Origin: Chamaecrista fasciculata | Taxonomy: Eukaryota; Streptophyta; Magnoliopsida; Fabales; Fabaceae | DNA: 64,000 nucleotides | Reading direction: 5' to 3' | NCBI GenBank assembly: GCA_003254925.1 | Contig: QANZ01007272.1 | Location: forward strand, 50,798-114,797 | Shown here: positions 46,603 to 60,164 of the stretch, piece after piece | Layout: each line of letters begins with the position of its first letter | Numbering within the stretch: position 1 is the first letter of the stretch | The notes under the pieces: generated by a model | Seen by the model: only the letters and a program-made list of their open reading frames with translations | Databases searched by the model: none | Told to the model about the DNA's origin: nothing | Translations under genes and position numbers: made by a program

Positions 46603-46995
46603 GGGTAAATTACACTTTGGTACCCTGTGGTTTGACCCTATTTCACTTTGGTACTCTGTAGTTTGAAACCTGACACTTTGGTACCCTGTGGTATTCTTCA
46701 TTAACACTTTGATATCCTTTGGGGTTATTTTGTAATTTTAACCATAACAAATTTTGCAAAAATTACATATTGACCTCAAATTTTTTTAAAGTTTTCATTT
46801 TAGTCCCCAATTAATATGTATCCAAGGACCTATTTGTAATTTTTTGAAATTTTTTTGGGGTTAATATGTAATTTTTGCAAAATTTTTTATGGTTAAAATT
46901 ATAAAATAATCCCAAAGGGTACCAAAGTGTTAATGATGAATACCACAGGATACCAAAGTGTCGGGTTTCAAACCACAGGGTACCATAATTCCCTA
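46603..46995. mobile_element. ggtaccctgtggt palindromic MITE upstream of XS
   Basis: Starts GGGTAAATTACACTTTGG, the same family as 14518-14947 but more diverged. The right end decays at ggtaccataattcccta, so the target duplication is unclear. Confidence 0.8.
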
Positions 46996-47311
46996 GGTAA
47001 ACTTGGATTACATAAAAAATGTGAAGTAAAGAAAAATGGCCTACGTAATGTAGATGCCTTTACATTGTAATCCACTTTACAGAGCCCAAATTGCTATATC
47101 AAACACTTGAAAGTATTAGACTTTGTGTCATTTTACATTGTAAACCCAAATTCCCTCCTACCAAACGGACCCTAAGAAATTTGAATTACTAGTATTCTTG
47201 TATCAAAACAATGCATTTGATGTTATGGTAATTTAAATCCCTCCAAACCATACTTTCCCCCCAAACTTTATTTCATCTAAACACACCTAATCTTCATGAA
47301 CGATCAAGTGC

Positions 47312-47487
47312 TGGATCCTCTAGAGTTCCTCTCTCTACATTTCTTGTGGAGTATGAGAGAGAGAGAGGAAGAGGAAATATGATTTTACATATTTTTATTT
47401 CATGAATTTCATATTTTTTCTCTCTTCTTCTTCCTTTCTCTCTCTAACGCCACAAAAAATGTAGAGAAAGAAACTCTAGAGGATCCA
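47312..47487. mobile_element. Short foldback MITE
   Basis: Ends TGGATCCTCTAGAGTTCC and its inverse ...AACTCTAGAGGATCCA. GA-rich left and CT-rich right interior. A degraded relative is at 9711-9908. Confidence 0.75.
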
Positions 47488-47619
47488 TTTCCCAATTGAT
47501 CACAGATCTATCTTTCTAACAAAAAAAAAGCAAAACAAAAACAATGTCCCCACTTCTAAGCAACATACTGTAATTTTGGTAGGATATTTATAACAGGACT
47601 AGCATTGCTTTGTCAGACT

Positions 47620-47685
47620 ATGTTGTCCTCTATGAAATATGGACACGAGACACGAGATAAATATAGACACATTGACATGCTAAAT
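47620..47685. repeat. Left part of an older repeat split by the Mutator-type element
   Basis: cctctatgaaatatggacacgagac here pairs, inverted, with gtgtttatgtttcataggttgtcc at about 50710-50733. The Mutator-type element inserted inside it. Confidence 0.45.
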
Positions 47686-47695
47686 TTTTAAAATT

Positions 47696-50468
47696 GAGAA
47701 AACTAGCAACCCGGAACCTGAATTTTGAACACTTTGACTAATATATCCCTGAATTTTGCAAATTGTACTAGCCGGTCCCTAAATTTTCAAAACGCCATAC
47801 TAATAGGTCCCTCCGTCATATTGCCGTTACAAAAAACTGATGTGTACATAACGGACACTGACGTGTCCTGTTATGTGTTGATGTCTCCCGTTATGTCCAC
47901 GTCAGCACCCGTTATCTTCCAAAAAAAAAAAGCTGTCACATCAATAAAAAATGACACATCAGCATTTCATCACTGCACTTTTAGGTCCCTAATCCATTTT
48001 TGTTTTATTATTCTCAATTCCCCCTCTTTTTTATCATCTTCATTCATTTTAGTCTCAAATCCTCAAAATAAAATTGTCAAGTGTCCCAAAACTTTTTTAA
48101 ACATTCCAATTTAGTCCTTAAAAATATTAAAAACGCTAAAACCCCAATCCCCAAATCCCAAACCCTAAATCCTAAATATTAAAAACCCTAAACCCAAAAC
48201 CCGAAAAAAAAAGTCTGAGTCCTTGACCCATTCTTATCCCATAATTCTCAATTCCCCCTCCTTTTTATCATCCTCATTCAATTTAGTCCCAAATCCTTAA
48301 AATAAAATTGTAAAGTGTTCCAAAACTCTTCTAAACATTCCAATTTAGTCTTTAAAAATATTAAAAAGCCTAAAACCTCAATCCCCAAATCCCAAACCCT
48401 AAACAATAAAAACCCTAAACCCTAAAAAAAGTCTGAGTTGAACAATTAGGTCCTTGACCCATTCTTATCCCATAATTCTCAATTCCACCTCTTTTTTAGC
48501 ATCTTCATTCATTTTAGTTCCAAATCCTCAAAATAAAATTGTAAAGTGTTCTGAAACTCTTCTAAACATTCCAATTTAGTCCTTAAAAATATTAAAAACC
48601 CTACAACCCCAATCCCCAAATCCCAAACCCTAAATCCTAAATATTAAAGACCCTAATCCCTAACCCCTAAAAGAAGTCTGAGTTTAACAATTAGGTCCTT
48701 GACCCATTCTTATCCCATTATTCTCAATTCCCCCTATTTTTCATCATCTTCATTCATTTTAGTCAAAAATCCTCAAAATAAAATTGTAAAGTGCCCCAAA
48801 ATTCTTCCAAACATTCCAATTTAATCTTTAAAAATATTAAAAACCCTAAACCCTAAACCGCAAACCTCTAAAACTTAATTTTTTTAATCTTTATTTTCAT
48901 CCAATTTAGTCCTTAAAAATATTAGAAACCCTAAACCCTAAAACTCTAAACCCTAAACTTTAAAATTTAAATATTTTTTAATCTTTATCTTCATCTTCCC
49001 AATTTCACATAAATCCCTAATTTTTTTAATCCCTAAATCCCCTAAACTTTTTTTTTCATCATCTTCATCGGTCCATCGTCATCATTCATCATCTTCGTCG
49101 TTCATCATCATCATTCTTCGTCCGTTCATCATCTTCGTCGGTTCATCATCATCATTCATCATCCCCTTAATTGCAATTCCAACCCTAAACCACTTGCTAA
49201 TGATTCCTGCAACGCTTTCAGAATTTGAGAATTCAAATACAGAGGCAACAAAGCATCGAGAATCTGAACAGGATCCGGCTCAAACTGCAAAATAGGCGAG
49301 AAATATGATGTTTTAGTCCTCACGACATCTCTCTCCACAGTCAATTTCTCGGACCGATTCTTTGTGTTAGGCGCGATTTGGCACGATTTCGAACTCTATA
49401 GGCGCGATTTCTCAGACCGGTTCAATGTGAAGGCACGATTTCGCTTCGATTTCGAAATCAATGTGAAATCATCATGAAATCAGTGGATTTTCACGATCGA
49501 AGGTGAAGGAACAGAAGCAGTAACCAGAAAAGAACAAGGGATGAAGGTCGAGATTTTCACTCCGCCATAGACGGTGAAGTGTTGGCGGCGGCGGTGTCAA
49601 GCTTTGTATGAGGATGAAGGTTTAGGAGATGCAGGGGAAAGAGATGGAGGGTTGGGACTGAAGGTTTTTCGGAGATGGATGATGGTGGTGGTTTAGATTG
49701 ATTGGGGTTTTAGAGGGGTGTTTTGGGGATTTGACATGAGATGAAAATTAAACAAAATATTTTCAAGGACTTTAGAATTTTAGAGTTTAGGGTTTTAGGG
49801 TTTAGAATTTAGATTTTTAGGGTTTAGGATTTTTAATATTTTTAAAGACTAAATTGGAATGTTTAGAAGAATTTTAGGACACTTTACAATTTTATTTTGA
49901 GATTTTGGGACTAAAATGAATGAAGATGATGAGAAAGAGGGGGAAATTGAGAATAATGGGATAAGAATGGGTAAGTGACCTAATTGCTCAAATCAGATTT
50001 TTTTAGGGTTTATAATTTTAGAGTTTAGGGTTTAGGGTTTTAGGGTTTTTAATATTTTTAAAGACTAAATTGAAATGTTTAGAAGAGTTTTGGGACAGTT
50101 TACAATTTTATTTTGAGGATTTGAGATTAAAATGAATGATGATGATAAAAAAGAGGGGGAATTGAGAATAATGGAATAAAAATGGGTCAGAAATCTATAA
50201 GTGCAATGACGAAATGTTAATGTGTCGCTTTTTTATTGACGTGACAGCTTTTTTTCTTTTCCTGAAAATAACGGGTGTTGACGTAGACATAATGGTACAC
50301 ATCAACGTCCATTATGTAAACGTCAGTTTTTTTGTAACAGCAATATGGTAAATTGACCTATTAGTATGAAGTTTTGAAAATTCGAAGATCGACTTATACA
50401 CTAAGCAAAATTCAAGGACCTATTAGTCGGACCGTCCATATTTCAAAGACCGGGTTGCTAGTTTTCTC
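47696..50468. mobile_element. 2.8-kb Mutator-type element with long inverted arms
   Basis: Ends GAGAAAACTAGCAACCCGG and the exact inverse CCGGGTTGCTAGTTTTCTC, flanked by TTTTAAAATT at 47686-47695 and 50469-50478 (10 bp; 9 is usual for Mutator). The arms stay inverted for several hundred bases. The left arm then carries ~231-245 bp tandem units (ttcttatccc at 48231, 48462 and 48707), each with ccctaaaccctaaa words; the right arm has about two inverted units. The centre (about 49050-49690) is GC-richer and unlike the arms; its minus frame 49344-49159 contains FEPDPVQILDALLPLYLNSQ. No transposase is seen. The centre may be captured host DNA (Pack-MULE style) from an unidentified gene. Confidence 0.8.
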
Positions 50469-51050
50469 TTTTAAAATTATATGACACGAGAGGTCATAAA
50501 TTTATATATATAAATAATTAAAATTTTATAAGTTTTGATGAAAACTTTAAAATCACAATATCTATATTCTATTTGTAACATATGTCACATATATCATTAT
50601 TTTTTATCATTTATCATGTTAAAGTAAAAATAATAATTTTCTATTTTAAAACTAATAAATACATGTCATATGAGTGTCGAACATGAACACAACACGCCCG
50701 TAAAATAAAGTGTTTATGTTTCATAGGTTGTCCATAACCAACATTGATCGGGGATCATGAATGACATAAAAAACAAAAATCCATGGAATTTCTAATATCA
50801 TGCAAACAATTGAAAAAAAAATGATTGCAAAACCTTAGAATAAGCCGAATTTAAGAGAATAATGCAATAACATTTATAACACTCGCATACTAAAATATTT
50901 CTCAAAATAACAATGACAAAACAAAAATGTTATGATATATAAAAGACATCTCGACATAAGGTAAACCTACTAAACCAGCAAAATCTCTAAGCAAAATTCA
51001 AATAGCAAAACTTTGAGCTCAGAAAGGGGACTTGGAAGACATTAAAAAAA

Positions 51051-52831
51051 TCAACGCTTTTTAGAAACACCAACAGTCTTGCCCCTGCGTCCTGTGGTCT
51101 TGGTGTGCTGTCCGCGAACTCAAAGACCCTAGTAGTGTCGCAGACCACGATGGTTTCTGCACATAAGCAAATCATTTTACATTATGCAAAAGAGAGGTAA
51201 TCAACACAACACTACTTGGATTTAGAAAGAGGATCATAAATAAGCATGTTAAGATTATCTTCCTAATACTTTGAAAACTGATAATATACATGAAATAGGT
51301 ATATCAAAGCATGTTTTTCCTTTCTTGATAGTTAAAGACAGCACTGTTCATATCTGATATGCCATGAACTATGAAGCATCAAAACTTTAAAAATAAGGTC
51401 ACATCATCAATCTGAGTCCAGCACTTGCATCATTTTCGACTTCACACTTCAAATTGTACCAACTCACGATATATGTTGTTGTGTCAAGATGTGTCAGTGT
51501 ATGTGCTTCTTAGGTAATATGTGAATAGGAGGAATAAACTTACATAAAATTTCTCATTTCTTTGATATCAAGTTGAATATTAAAAACAAGACATGTGGAA
51601 GAAAACAACTAGTATGACCAATCATAAGAGTGAGAAAATACAAAGAAAACATTTAAAAAATCTGTGTCATTCTATAATTAGGGAACTTGATAGTAAAGAT
51701 TAAAAAGAAAACACCTTACCTAAATTTGTTCCTCTGTGAATATTCATAACCTCACACAACTACTAACAGCAAAGACTATGGACACTTTTAAAGATACATA
51801 TTTAGCACTTTTGTACAAAGGTCAAGCTAAGATGTCACATGTTGGGTGCATCATGTTAAGTGGTGCAACACTAAAGGATCTTTTTCCTACAAGAGGGTGG
51901 GGTAATCAGAGAGTCACTACTCATTAGCTAGAGGTTTAGTAATAAATGACTAACCTTATCTTCTTCAAACGCTCAAGATTGTCCCTGTGTTTCATGTCCA
52001 ATGCGTTGAAAACAACCTGGAGAGTATTTTCCATCCTTGTAATCCTTCTTCCTATTGAGAAACCAATAAGGAATCTTGAATTGGTGTGGATTTGCCACTT
52101 TTTTCATCAGTTGATCAAGTTCAGCAGCAGTTATTTCACCGGCTCTACAACGCATTATTTGAAACCAATTCCATTAGATACAATGATAGTTTCCAATTGA
52201 TACAAGTAGCAAACTATGCAGTCCAAAATGAAACAATGCAAAAACTGAAGTAGCACTAGCTTTTATAGTGATTGGAATAAATTTCAAACAAAGAAAAGGG
52301 CATTCAATACTGTCATCACTGTTTATTTCTACAAAGAAATTCATAGTCAAATAGTCCATAGTGAATAATATCTCGTCCAACTCATGTCTACAGCTAGGGA
52401 ATAAAACAATGGACAAAGTTTAAACAAATAATGGCACCTAAAAGTTGCAAAATCCTTACGATTCCTCTCATCTGAAACCTTAATTAAACGAGAGGCACTG
52501 ATAAATTCTCATATGTAACATCTTATAAAGCAAGCAAAGTCAATGTAGACATGAATTCTATTTGTTCCGAACAAAAGTCAAGCTTCCTCTGGCTAAAATT
52601 CAAATTGAAGTAAATTCAAAGTCGACAAAACAAAAGGTAGTGATAAAAGAGAAACAGAAAAAGAACAAACCTCTTGTTCATGTCAACGTCGAATTTCTTG
52701 TAGACGATATTGGCGAAGCGGCGACCAATTCCTTTGATTGAGGTAAGGGCGAACATGATCCTCTGCTTGCCATCGACATTCGTGTTCAGAACACGAAGAA
52801 TGTGCTGAAAGTCTTCATTCGCTACTAAAGA
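51051..52831 (-). pseudogene. RPS18: RPS18 (cytosolic uS13) pseudogene, copy 1
   Basis: Recognisable exons on the minus strand: 52831-52671 ([20 protein letters not shown]...), 52144-51955 ([20 protein letters not shown]) and 51156-51051. The normal protein (~152 aa) lies in the head of the 40S subunit. Breaks: one extra base in the middle exon after KDGKYS shifts the frame; in the last exon a Trp codon reads TAG and an Arg codon reads TGA. Two non-conservative changes occur in exon 2 (NIVYKKFDV where copy 2 has NIVCKKADV). The first exon, which should end in the ATG before a GT donor, seems to read ATG-GGGAGC near 52972, so the donor may also be lost. Introns are retained, so this is a duplicated gene, not a retrocopy. 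Confidence 0.88.
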
Positions 52832-52977
52832 CTGCAACAACAAACAAACAAACAAACATCGATCATCAGGAAAAATAAAGATCCAGATATTCAAATTTCA
52901 GAGATAAATATGCCAGAATCTATGAATGAAGAATTGTCATTGTGTGAATCAAAGAGGATTAGCTCCCCATGGCTAAG

Positions 52978-52978
<1 letters not shown>

Positions 52979-53042
<64 letters not shown>
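52979..53042. repeat. (CT)n microsatellite
   Basis: About 32 CT units in the RPS18 5' UTR region, followed by an N run. Open frames through it are artefacts. Confidence 0.95.
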
Positions 53043-53045
<3 letters not shown>

Positions 53046-53056
53046 CTCTTTCCTCT

Positions 53057-53096
53057 NNNNNNNNNNNNNNNNNNNNNNNNNNNNNNNNNNNNNNNN
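53057..53096. other. Assembly gap, 40 Ns
   Basis: Flanked on both sides by tcctctttcctct, which occurs once at the matching place in copy 2; the gap is probably an artefact of the CT repeat. Confidence 0.95.
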
Positions 53097-53802
53097 TCCT
53101 CTTTCCTCTGTCTTTCACTCCGAGCGGAAGGCCGAGAGAGGCTAGTACTATTGAAGCTGAACAACCAGAAACCCTAGACAAATGAGATCATCATACTGTA
53201 AAAATTTGGTTGCTTAAAGGGTCATTTTGGTCCATTATGTTTCAAAATGTCTAAATTGGTCTTAAATGTTAGAAAAATGTTTCATTTTGGTCCCTAAATT
53301 ATTGAATATGGCTCGTTGCAAGTTGTCACGACCCGTCTATGAAGGCTCAAGAATTCTCTAGAATTCTCTCCATAAGACTAGAGAATGAAAGAATTCTCTA
53401 GAATGTACTAGAATTGTGTAGAAGTGTGTAGAATGTTCNCAACACGCCCGTAAAATAAAGTGTTTATGTTTCATAGGTTGTCCATAACCAACATTGATCG
53501 GGGATCATGAATGACATAAAAAACAAAAATCCATGGAATTTCTAATATCATGCAAACAATTGAAAAAAAAAAATGATTGCAAAACCTTGGAATAAGCCGA
53601 ATTTAAGAGAATAATGCAATAACATTTATAACACTTGCATACTAAAATATTTCTCAAAATAACAATGACAAAACAAAAATGTTATGATATATAAAAGACA
53701 TCTCAACATAAGGTAAACCTGCTAAACCAGCAAAATCTCTAAGCAAAATTCAAATAGCAAAACTTTGAGCTCAGAAAGGGGACTTGGAAGACATTAAAAA
53801 AA

Positions 53803-55609
<1,807 letters not shown>

Positions 55610-55724
55610 TCATCAGGAAAAATAAAGATCCAAATATTCAAATTTCAGAGATAAATATGCCAGAATCTATGAATGAAGAATTATCATTGTGTGAATCAAA
55701 GAGGATTAGCTCCCCATGGCTAAG

Positions 55725-55725
<1 letters not shown>

Positions 55726-55783
<58 letters not shown>
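55726..55783. repeat. (CT)n microsatellite
   Basis: Counterpart of the tract at 52979-53042, slightly shorter. Confidence 0.95.
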
Positions 55784-55788
<5 letters not shown>

Positions 55789-56007
55789 CCTCTGTCTTTC
55801 ACTCCGAGCGGAAGGCCGAGAGAGGCTAGTACTATTGAAGCTGAACAACCAGAAACCCTAGACAAATGAGATCATCATACTGTAAAAATTTGGTTGCTTA
55901 AAGGGTCATTTTGGTCCATTATGTTTCAAAATGTCTAAATTGGTCTTAAATGTTAGAAAAATGTTTCATTTTGGTCCCCAAATTATTGAATATGGCTTGT
56001 TGCAAGT

Positions 56008-56629
56008 TGTCACGACCCGTCTTTGAAGGCTCAAGAATTCTCTAGAATTCTCTCCATAAGACTAGAGAATGAAAGAATTCTCTAGAATGTACTAGAATTG
56101 TGTAGAAGTGTGTAGAATGTTCAAGAAGAGTCTAGAATGTTCTAGAAGTGTGTGGAATCTTCTAGAAGGGTGTAGAACTATCTAGAAGGATCTAGAAGTC
56201 TCTTCACAACTCTAAGAAGTATGTTGAAGGTTCTAGAAGGTTGTGGAAGCCTAGTAGTCTAGAGTATGGTAGAAGGCTCTAGTAGTTTATGGAGATGTAA
56301 AGATACTTCATGTACATAGTAGAGATGTGTAGAAGAGTCTAGAGGACAATTATAGACCGTAGTATCAAATAGATCTCCACCATCCATTGAGGAGGTGGAA
56401 TGGCTATAAATAGAGGTAGAGGCATTCATTTGTAACCAACCAAGAGTTGAGTGATATTGAGCATTTAGTGGAGCATTCCTAAGTTCTTCATCTCTTGTGT
56501 TCTCTTAATCAGTTCCACTACTCTCTTGAGTGTGAGTTGTGAGAGTTTTGAGAGGCTGACTAGTACTTAGAAGCGAAAGTACTAGGCCGCACGGTCACTT
56601 AGATAGGGTGAAAATCCAAGTCCGTGACA
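56008..56629 (+). mobile_element. Solo LTR with TGTCACG...CGTGACA ends
   Basis: Ends TGTCACGACCCG and GTCCGTGACA, flanked by AAGT at 56004-56007 and 56630-56633; the surrounding repeat reads on smoothly when it is removed. It has a TATA box (TATAAATAG, 56405-56413) and a U3 packed with gaa/ttc words. No internal retrotransposon region. The start motif is common in Ty3/Gypsy LTRs, but the superfamily cannot be fixed from an LTR alone. The first ~113 bp also occur before the N at 53439. Confidence 0.8.
56115..56238 (+). promoter_or_regulatory. Cluster of four perfect heat-shock elements in the LTR
   Basis: GAAnnTTCnnGAA occurs at 56115-56127, 56135-56147, 56155-56167 and 56226-56238. The first three are spaced exactly 20 bp apart. 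They lie about 170-290 bp upstream of the LTR TATA box. Three-unit inverted nGAAn arrays are the binding sites of heat-shock factors. Heat response is inferred, as in the Arabidopsis ONSEN LTR. Confidence 0.75.
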
Positions 56630-57500
56630 AAGTTCAACGAATATTTTTTTTATCCAGTTAGGATTAACAGTAAACGAAGTCAAACCGGTCCTAAAAGTAG
56701 ACCGCTTGTTTGGTGGTCAAATAAGCAAAGTTGATTATATCTCTCTTGTTTCAAATTTGAATGCGACGAATTTAAAGCTACAAGTTTCTCTTAACAAGTT
56801 CGTTGAACTTGAAATGAGAGACGATATAAATATGACCAAATTCAATAATTTGAGACCAAAAGGAAACATTTTACCAATATTTAGGACCAAAATGAAACAT
56901 TTTGCCAATATTTATGACCAATTTGAACATTTTAAAATATAATGGACCAAACTAAACATTAAGACATATATTTAGGACCAAAATTACGCTTTGACCAATT
57001 TGGTTTGTGTTTAGATTATTGTAAAAATCACTTCAATAAAAACCACCTATTTCTAACACTCAATTACTAATATTTTATAGTTACCTATAATTTAATATAG
57101 AGAAAATATACTATTTGATCCCTAAATTTGCACTAAGTCAACTAATTAGTTCCTGAATAGTTGAAATATACGATTTGATCTTGAAATATTTCAATTATGA
57201 ACTATTTGGTCCCTAGTGCCAATTTGGTCCATGAATCTGAACTAACTTTATACTTTTTAGTCCCTGAATTTGTACTAAATTAATACTATTTGGTCCCTAA
57301 ATTTGAACTAATTTTATACTTTTTGGTGCCTGAATTTGTTCTAGATTAATACTATTTGTTCCCTATATTTGACCCATGGACCAAGTCGTTGACAATTAGA
57401 ACAATTCAGGGACTGAGTAGTATATTTTGATTATTCAAAGACTGATTAGTTAACTCAGTATAAATTTAGAGACCAAATAATAATTTTTCTCTTTAACTCA
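56630..57500. other. Dispersed repeats, no gene seen
   Basis: 56640-57000 carries the 'tctctcttgtttcaaatttgaa...gaccaaaatgaaac' repeat shared with 59549-59800 and 63240-63900. 57105-57490 is a foldback MITE (left gagaaaatatactatttgat, right accaaataataatttttctc) without a clear target duplication. Confidence 0.55.
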
Positions 57501-57514
57501 GTATATTCTATGGC

Positions 57515-57640
57515 TCCACCCCTTTCTGGTCGTCCATGTTTAAAACTATAGTCTGTGAAATTAAAAATAAGAGAAAATATACTATTTGGTCTCTCTTTCT
57601 TTACTAAGTTAACAATTTAGTCCCTTATTAGCTCCTATAT
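57515..57640. repeat. Dispersed repeat shared with 3620-3740
   Basis: cacccctttctggtcgtcca and the following ~100 bp match 3625-3740 with few differences. Confidence 0.75.
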
Positions 57641-59548
57641 ATATATATGACATTTTAATTAGAGCAATCAAAACAAACTAAACCCATCAGACGTCCCGTT
57701 TCTTTGTTTTGGTCCTGTTTTACAAATTTGACTTTTTATAATCCGAGCCCAGTCCATTTTTTGATAGGCCAAAATGAGTCGGGCCAGCCCGCTTTAATAT
57801 AGAAAAAAGTTATTACTTTTTTAAATGTTTTTTATTTAACTTTATATATTTATTTTTTTTTAAACTGTTCTTTTTACCAAAATATATATATATAGCTATT
57901 TTTAAATCATATCTTATTAATTTGTTAATATTTGTATTTCCATGTGAAGATGATGAATGTTGTAGAAAAAAAAATACCCATTAATGGAAGAAGACATTGT
58001 AAATGCAAAGGGAAATTGAAAATTAAATGGAGACTTTGAATATGTAAATGGACTGTGTATCAAAAAGAATATGTAAATGGACTTATTTTTATTTTGAATT
58101 TGGTGTTTGTTAATTGGCCACTTTTAGGCTTTAGTTTTATTGTTTATTTTCTTTTACTATTAAAACATGAATTGATCTTATTTTAATAATAATTTTAATT
58201 GTTTTCTAGGCTTCATTCACAAGGTTTTAAAAATTGGATCGGATATTGAGCCGGTCGAGGTACCCATTCAAAGTTCAATGGTTCAATCGGGGTTAGACTG
58301 GTGACAAATAAAATTCAAAATATGATAAAATTATAATCTTAATAGACATAATTAAGTTACAAAGTATAATTATAATATTAATATATAAATACAAGTTTTA
58401 TTAATTAACATGAATTAATAGAAATATAGTTAATTTTCATAATATTTATCAAAATTAATGTTATCAAGTGACATTTCATGATTATTTTTCTACCAAATTC
58501 AGATTCATAATCAACATTCTTTAATATTTAATCCATAAATATAAAAGAAATCAAAGAATAAAATAATAATAATAATAATACAATTTGACCAGTTCAACCA
58601 ATTCGTCACCGATTTTACCAGTTCTTCAACATGACAGTTTTAACATGACAGTTTTAATGATGACTCGAACCAGACCATTGACTAATTTCCGGTTCGGTTG
58701 GTTCAGTTTGATTTTTTGAAGTGTACTTTTTCAATTATTTTTGTTAGTACTCTATAGTGCCAATGTAATTAAAATTCCATTAGGTGGGGGGTTTGAATCT
58801 AGCATTACTAGGAACGCCATTTCATATTATATGTTCAATTCATTCTAATTTTGAAGTCAATCTTTCCAGAATTTGAAGGTAAAAAAGTGTTAAGAATATA
58901 TGTCTTGTCTAGAATTATGAAGCTCTCACTACTTCTAAATATAGTAAAAATCACATCACAACCAACTCTTGCTTAAATCATTTGTGATTAGTTGGATTAA
59001 TTTGCAAGCCCTCTAATTTTGTTATGTAAATCATCGTAGTCTTGGATATATGTGGTTAGGGTTTGAGGAAAGATAAAAAGTTTCTTAAAGCTGATAAAAT
59101 AAGGAGAAAGTTATGTTGGTTGTACAATCCATTACATATAGCTTTTCACATGTCAACTTCAACTAGAGAAGAAAATGAACAAACTACCGTCTCAACTGCT
59201 TAAATTAGACAGCTTAACAAGAACAAAACTTGTGGAGTAAAAAAAATGGTCAGAACCTCAAATTGGTACCAAATGTATGGGGTAGATTTTAACTGGTCAT
59301 AAATGTTTTATTTGTTTCAAATTAGTCGTACATATTTCTATAGTTTCTCAAATTGGTCTCAAACCTAATTTCAGGGCGTGATTTGAGTTCGTTTGTTGAC
59401 AGTCTTAACTAGACAAAAATAGAACTTTTCAAGAGGTAATAAATAGTTCTAAAATCATCACATTTTAACTTGAAACAAAAGAGATATGACCAACTTTGTT
59501 TGTTTTATCGTAAAACGAGCAGCACACTTTCGAGACCTAATTTGACAT
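57641..59548. other. AT-rich DNA with an inverted repeat, no gene seen
   Basis: 58222-58735 has inverted ends built of ggttcaatcgg / ccggttcggttggttcag words, typical of a plant foldback MITE. 58566-58580 is a short (aat)n run. 59250-59520 carries part of the dispersed 'accaaatgtatggggtagat' repeat. Confidence 0.5.
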
Positions 59549-60105
59549 TATTTGCTGATGGCCCCAACTAGATAGAGAAAGTACTCATTAAAAAATAACA
59601 TGTAACTCTGAATTCATTATATTTGAACTTGAAATGAGAGAGATATGATCACATATTCAATAGTTTGGGACCAATTTGAGAAATTATGAGAATATATAAG
59701 ACCAATCTAAAACAAATGGAACATTTATGACCAATTTGAAATCTACCCCATACATTTAGGACCAATTTGAGGTTTTGGCTAAAAAAAAATCAGTTTCATC
59801 TACCCCATACATTTATGACTGGTCAAAATCTACCCAATACATTTGGTCAAAATCTACCCCATACATTTGGTACCAATTTGAGCTAAGAATAAACCTCTAT
59901 TGTATTCTACTGGAGAAGAATAAAAACTTTAGAAACTCAAACTATTTTAAGCACAAAAGGAAAAATATGGGTTTATAAATATGCGCTTAGTGGAAGCTTT
60001 ATTGAACACAAAAATTGAAAGGAAGATAATCAATCTATATATATTCTATATATATGTGTTCTAAAGAAAAGGAAAAGAAAAAAAGAAAAAGAAAAAGAAA
60101 AGGGA
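59549..60105. repeat. Dispersed repeat, copy B (matches 32800-33352)
   Basis: Near-identical to copy A. Here the sequence continues smoothly on the left, so this is the better-assembled copy. Ends in a polypurine run (60066-60130). Confidence 0.85.
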
Positions 60106-60164
60106 AGAAAAGAAAAGAAAAGAAAAGAAAACACTATGGGTTTTGGACATTAAATTTTTTTTTT

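Larger units (their letters stand above)
50690..53438. repeat. 2.7-kb duplicated segment, copy 1
   Basis: Matches 53440-56122 along its whole length with scattered substitutions (about 1-2% by eye) and different CT-repeat lengths. It ends exactly at the single N (53439) in a sequence (gtgtagaatgttc) that in copy 2 continues uninterrupted. See findings on contig overlap. Confidence 0.9.

Noticed and set aside
48121..48970. Interstitial telomere
   Set aside because: Only one to three ccctaaa words per ~240-bp unit, mirrored in the other arm of a transposon.
51736..52200. Plus-strand ORFs (also 54488-54952)
   Set aside because: Antisense or intronic to the RPS18 pseudogenes; they repeat only because the segment is present twice.
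52891..53185. ORFs on both strands through the CT repeat (poly Ser-Leu or Arg-Glu)
   Set aside because: Microsatellite translation plus N residues; the same for 55638-55869.
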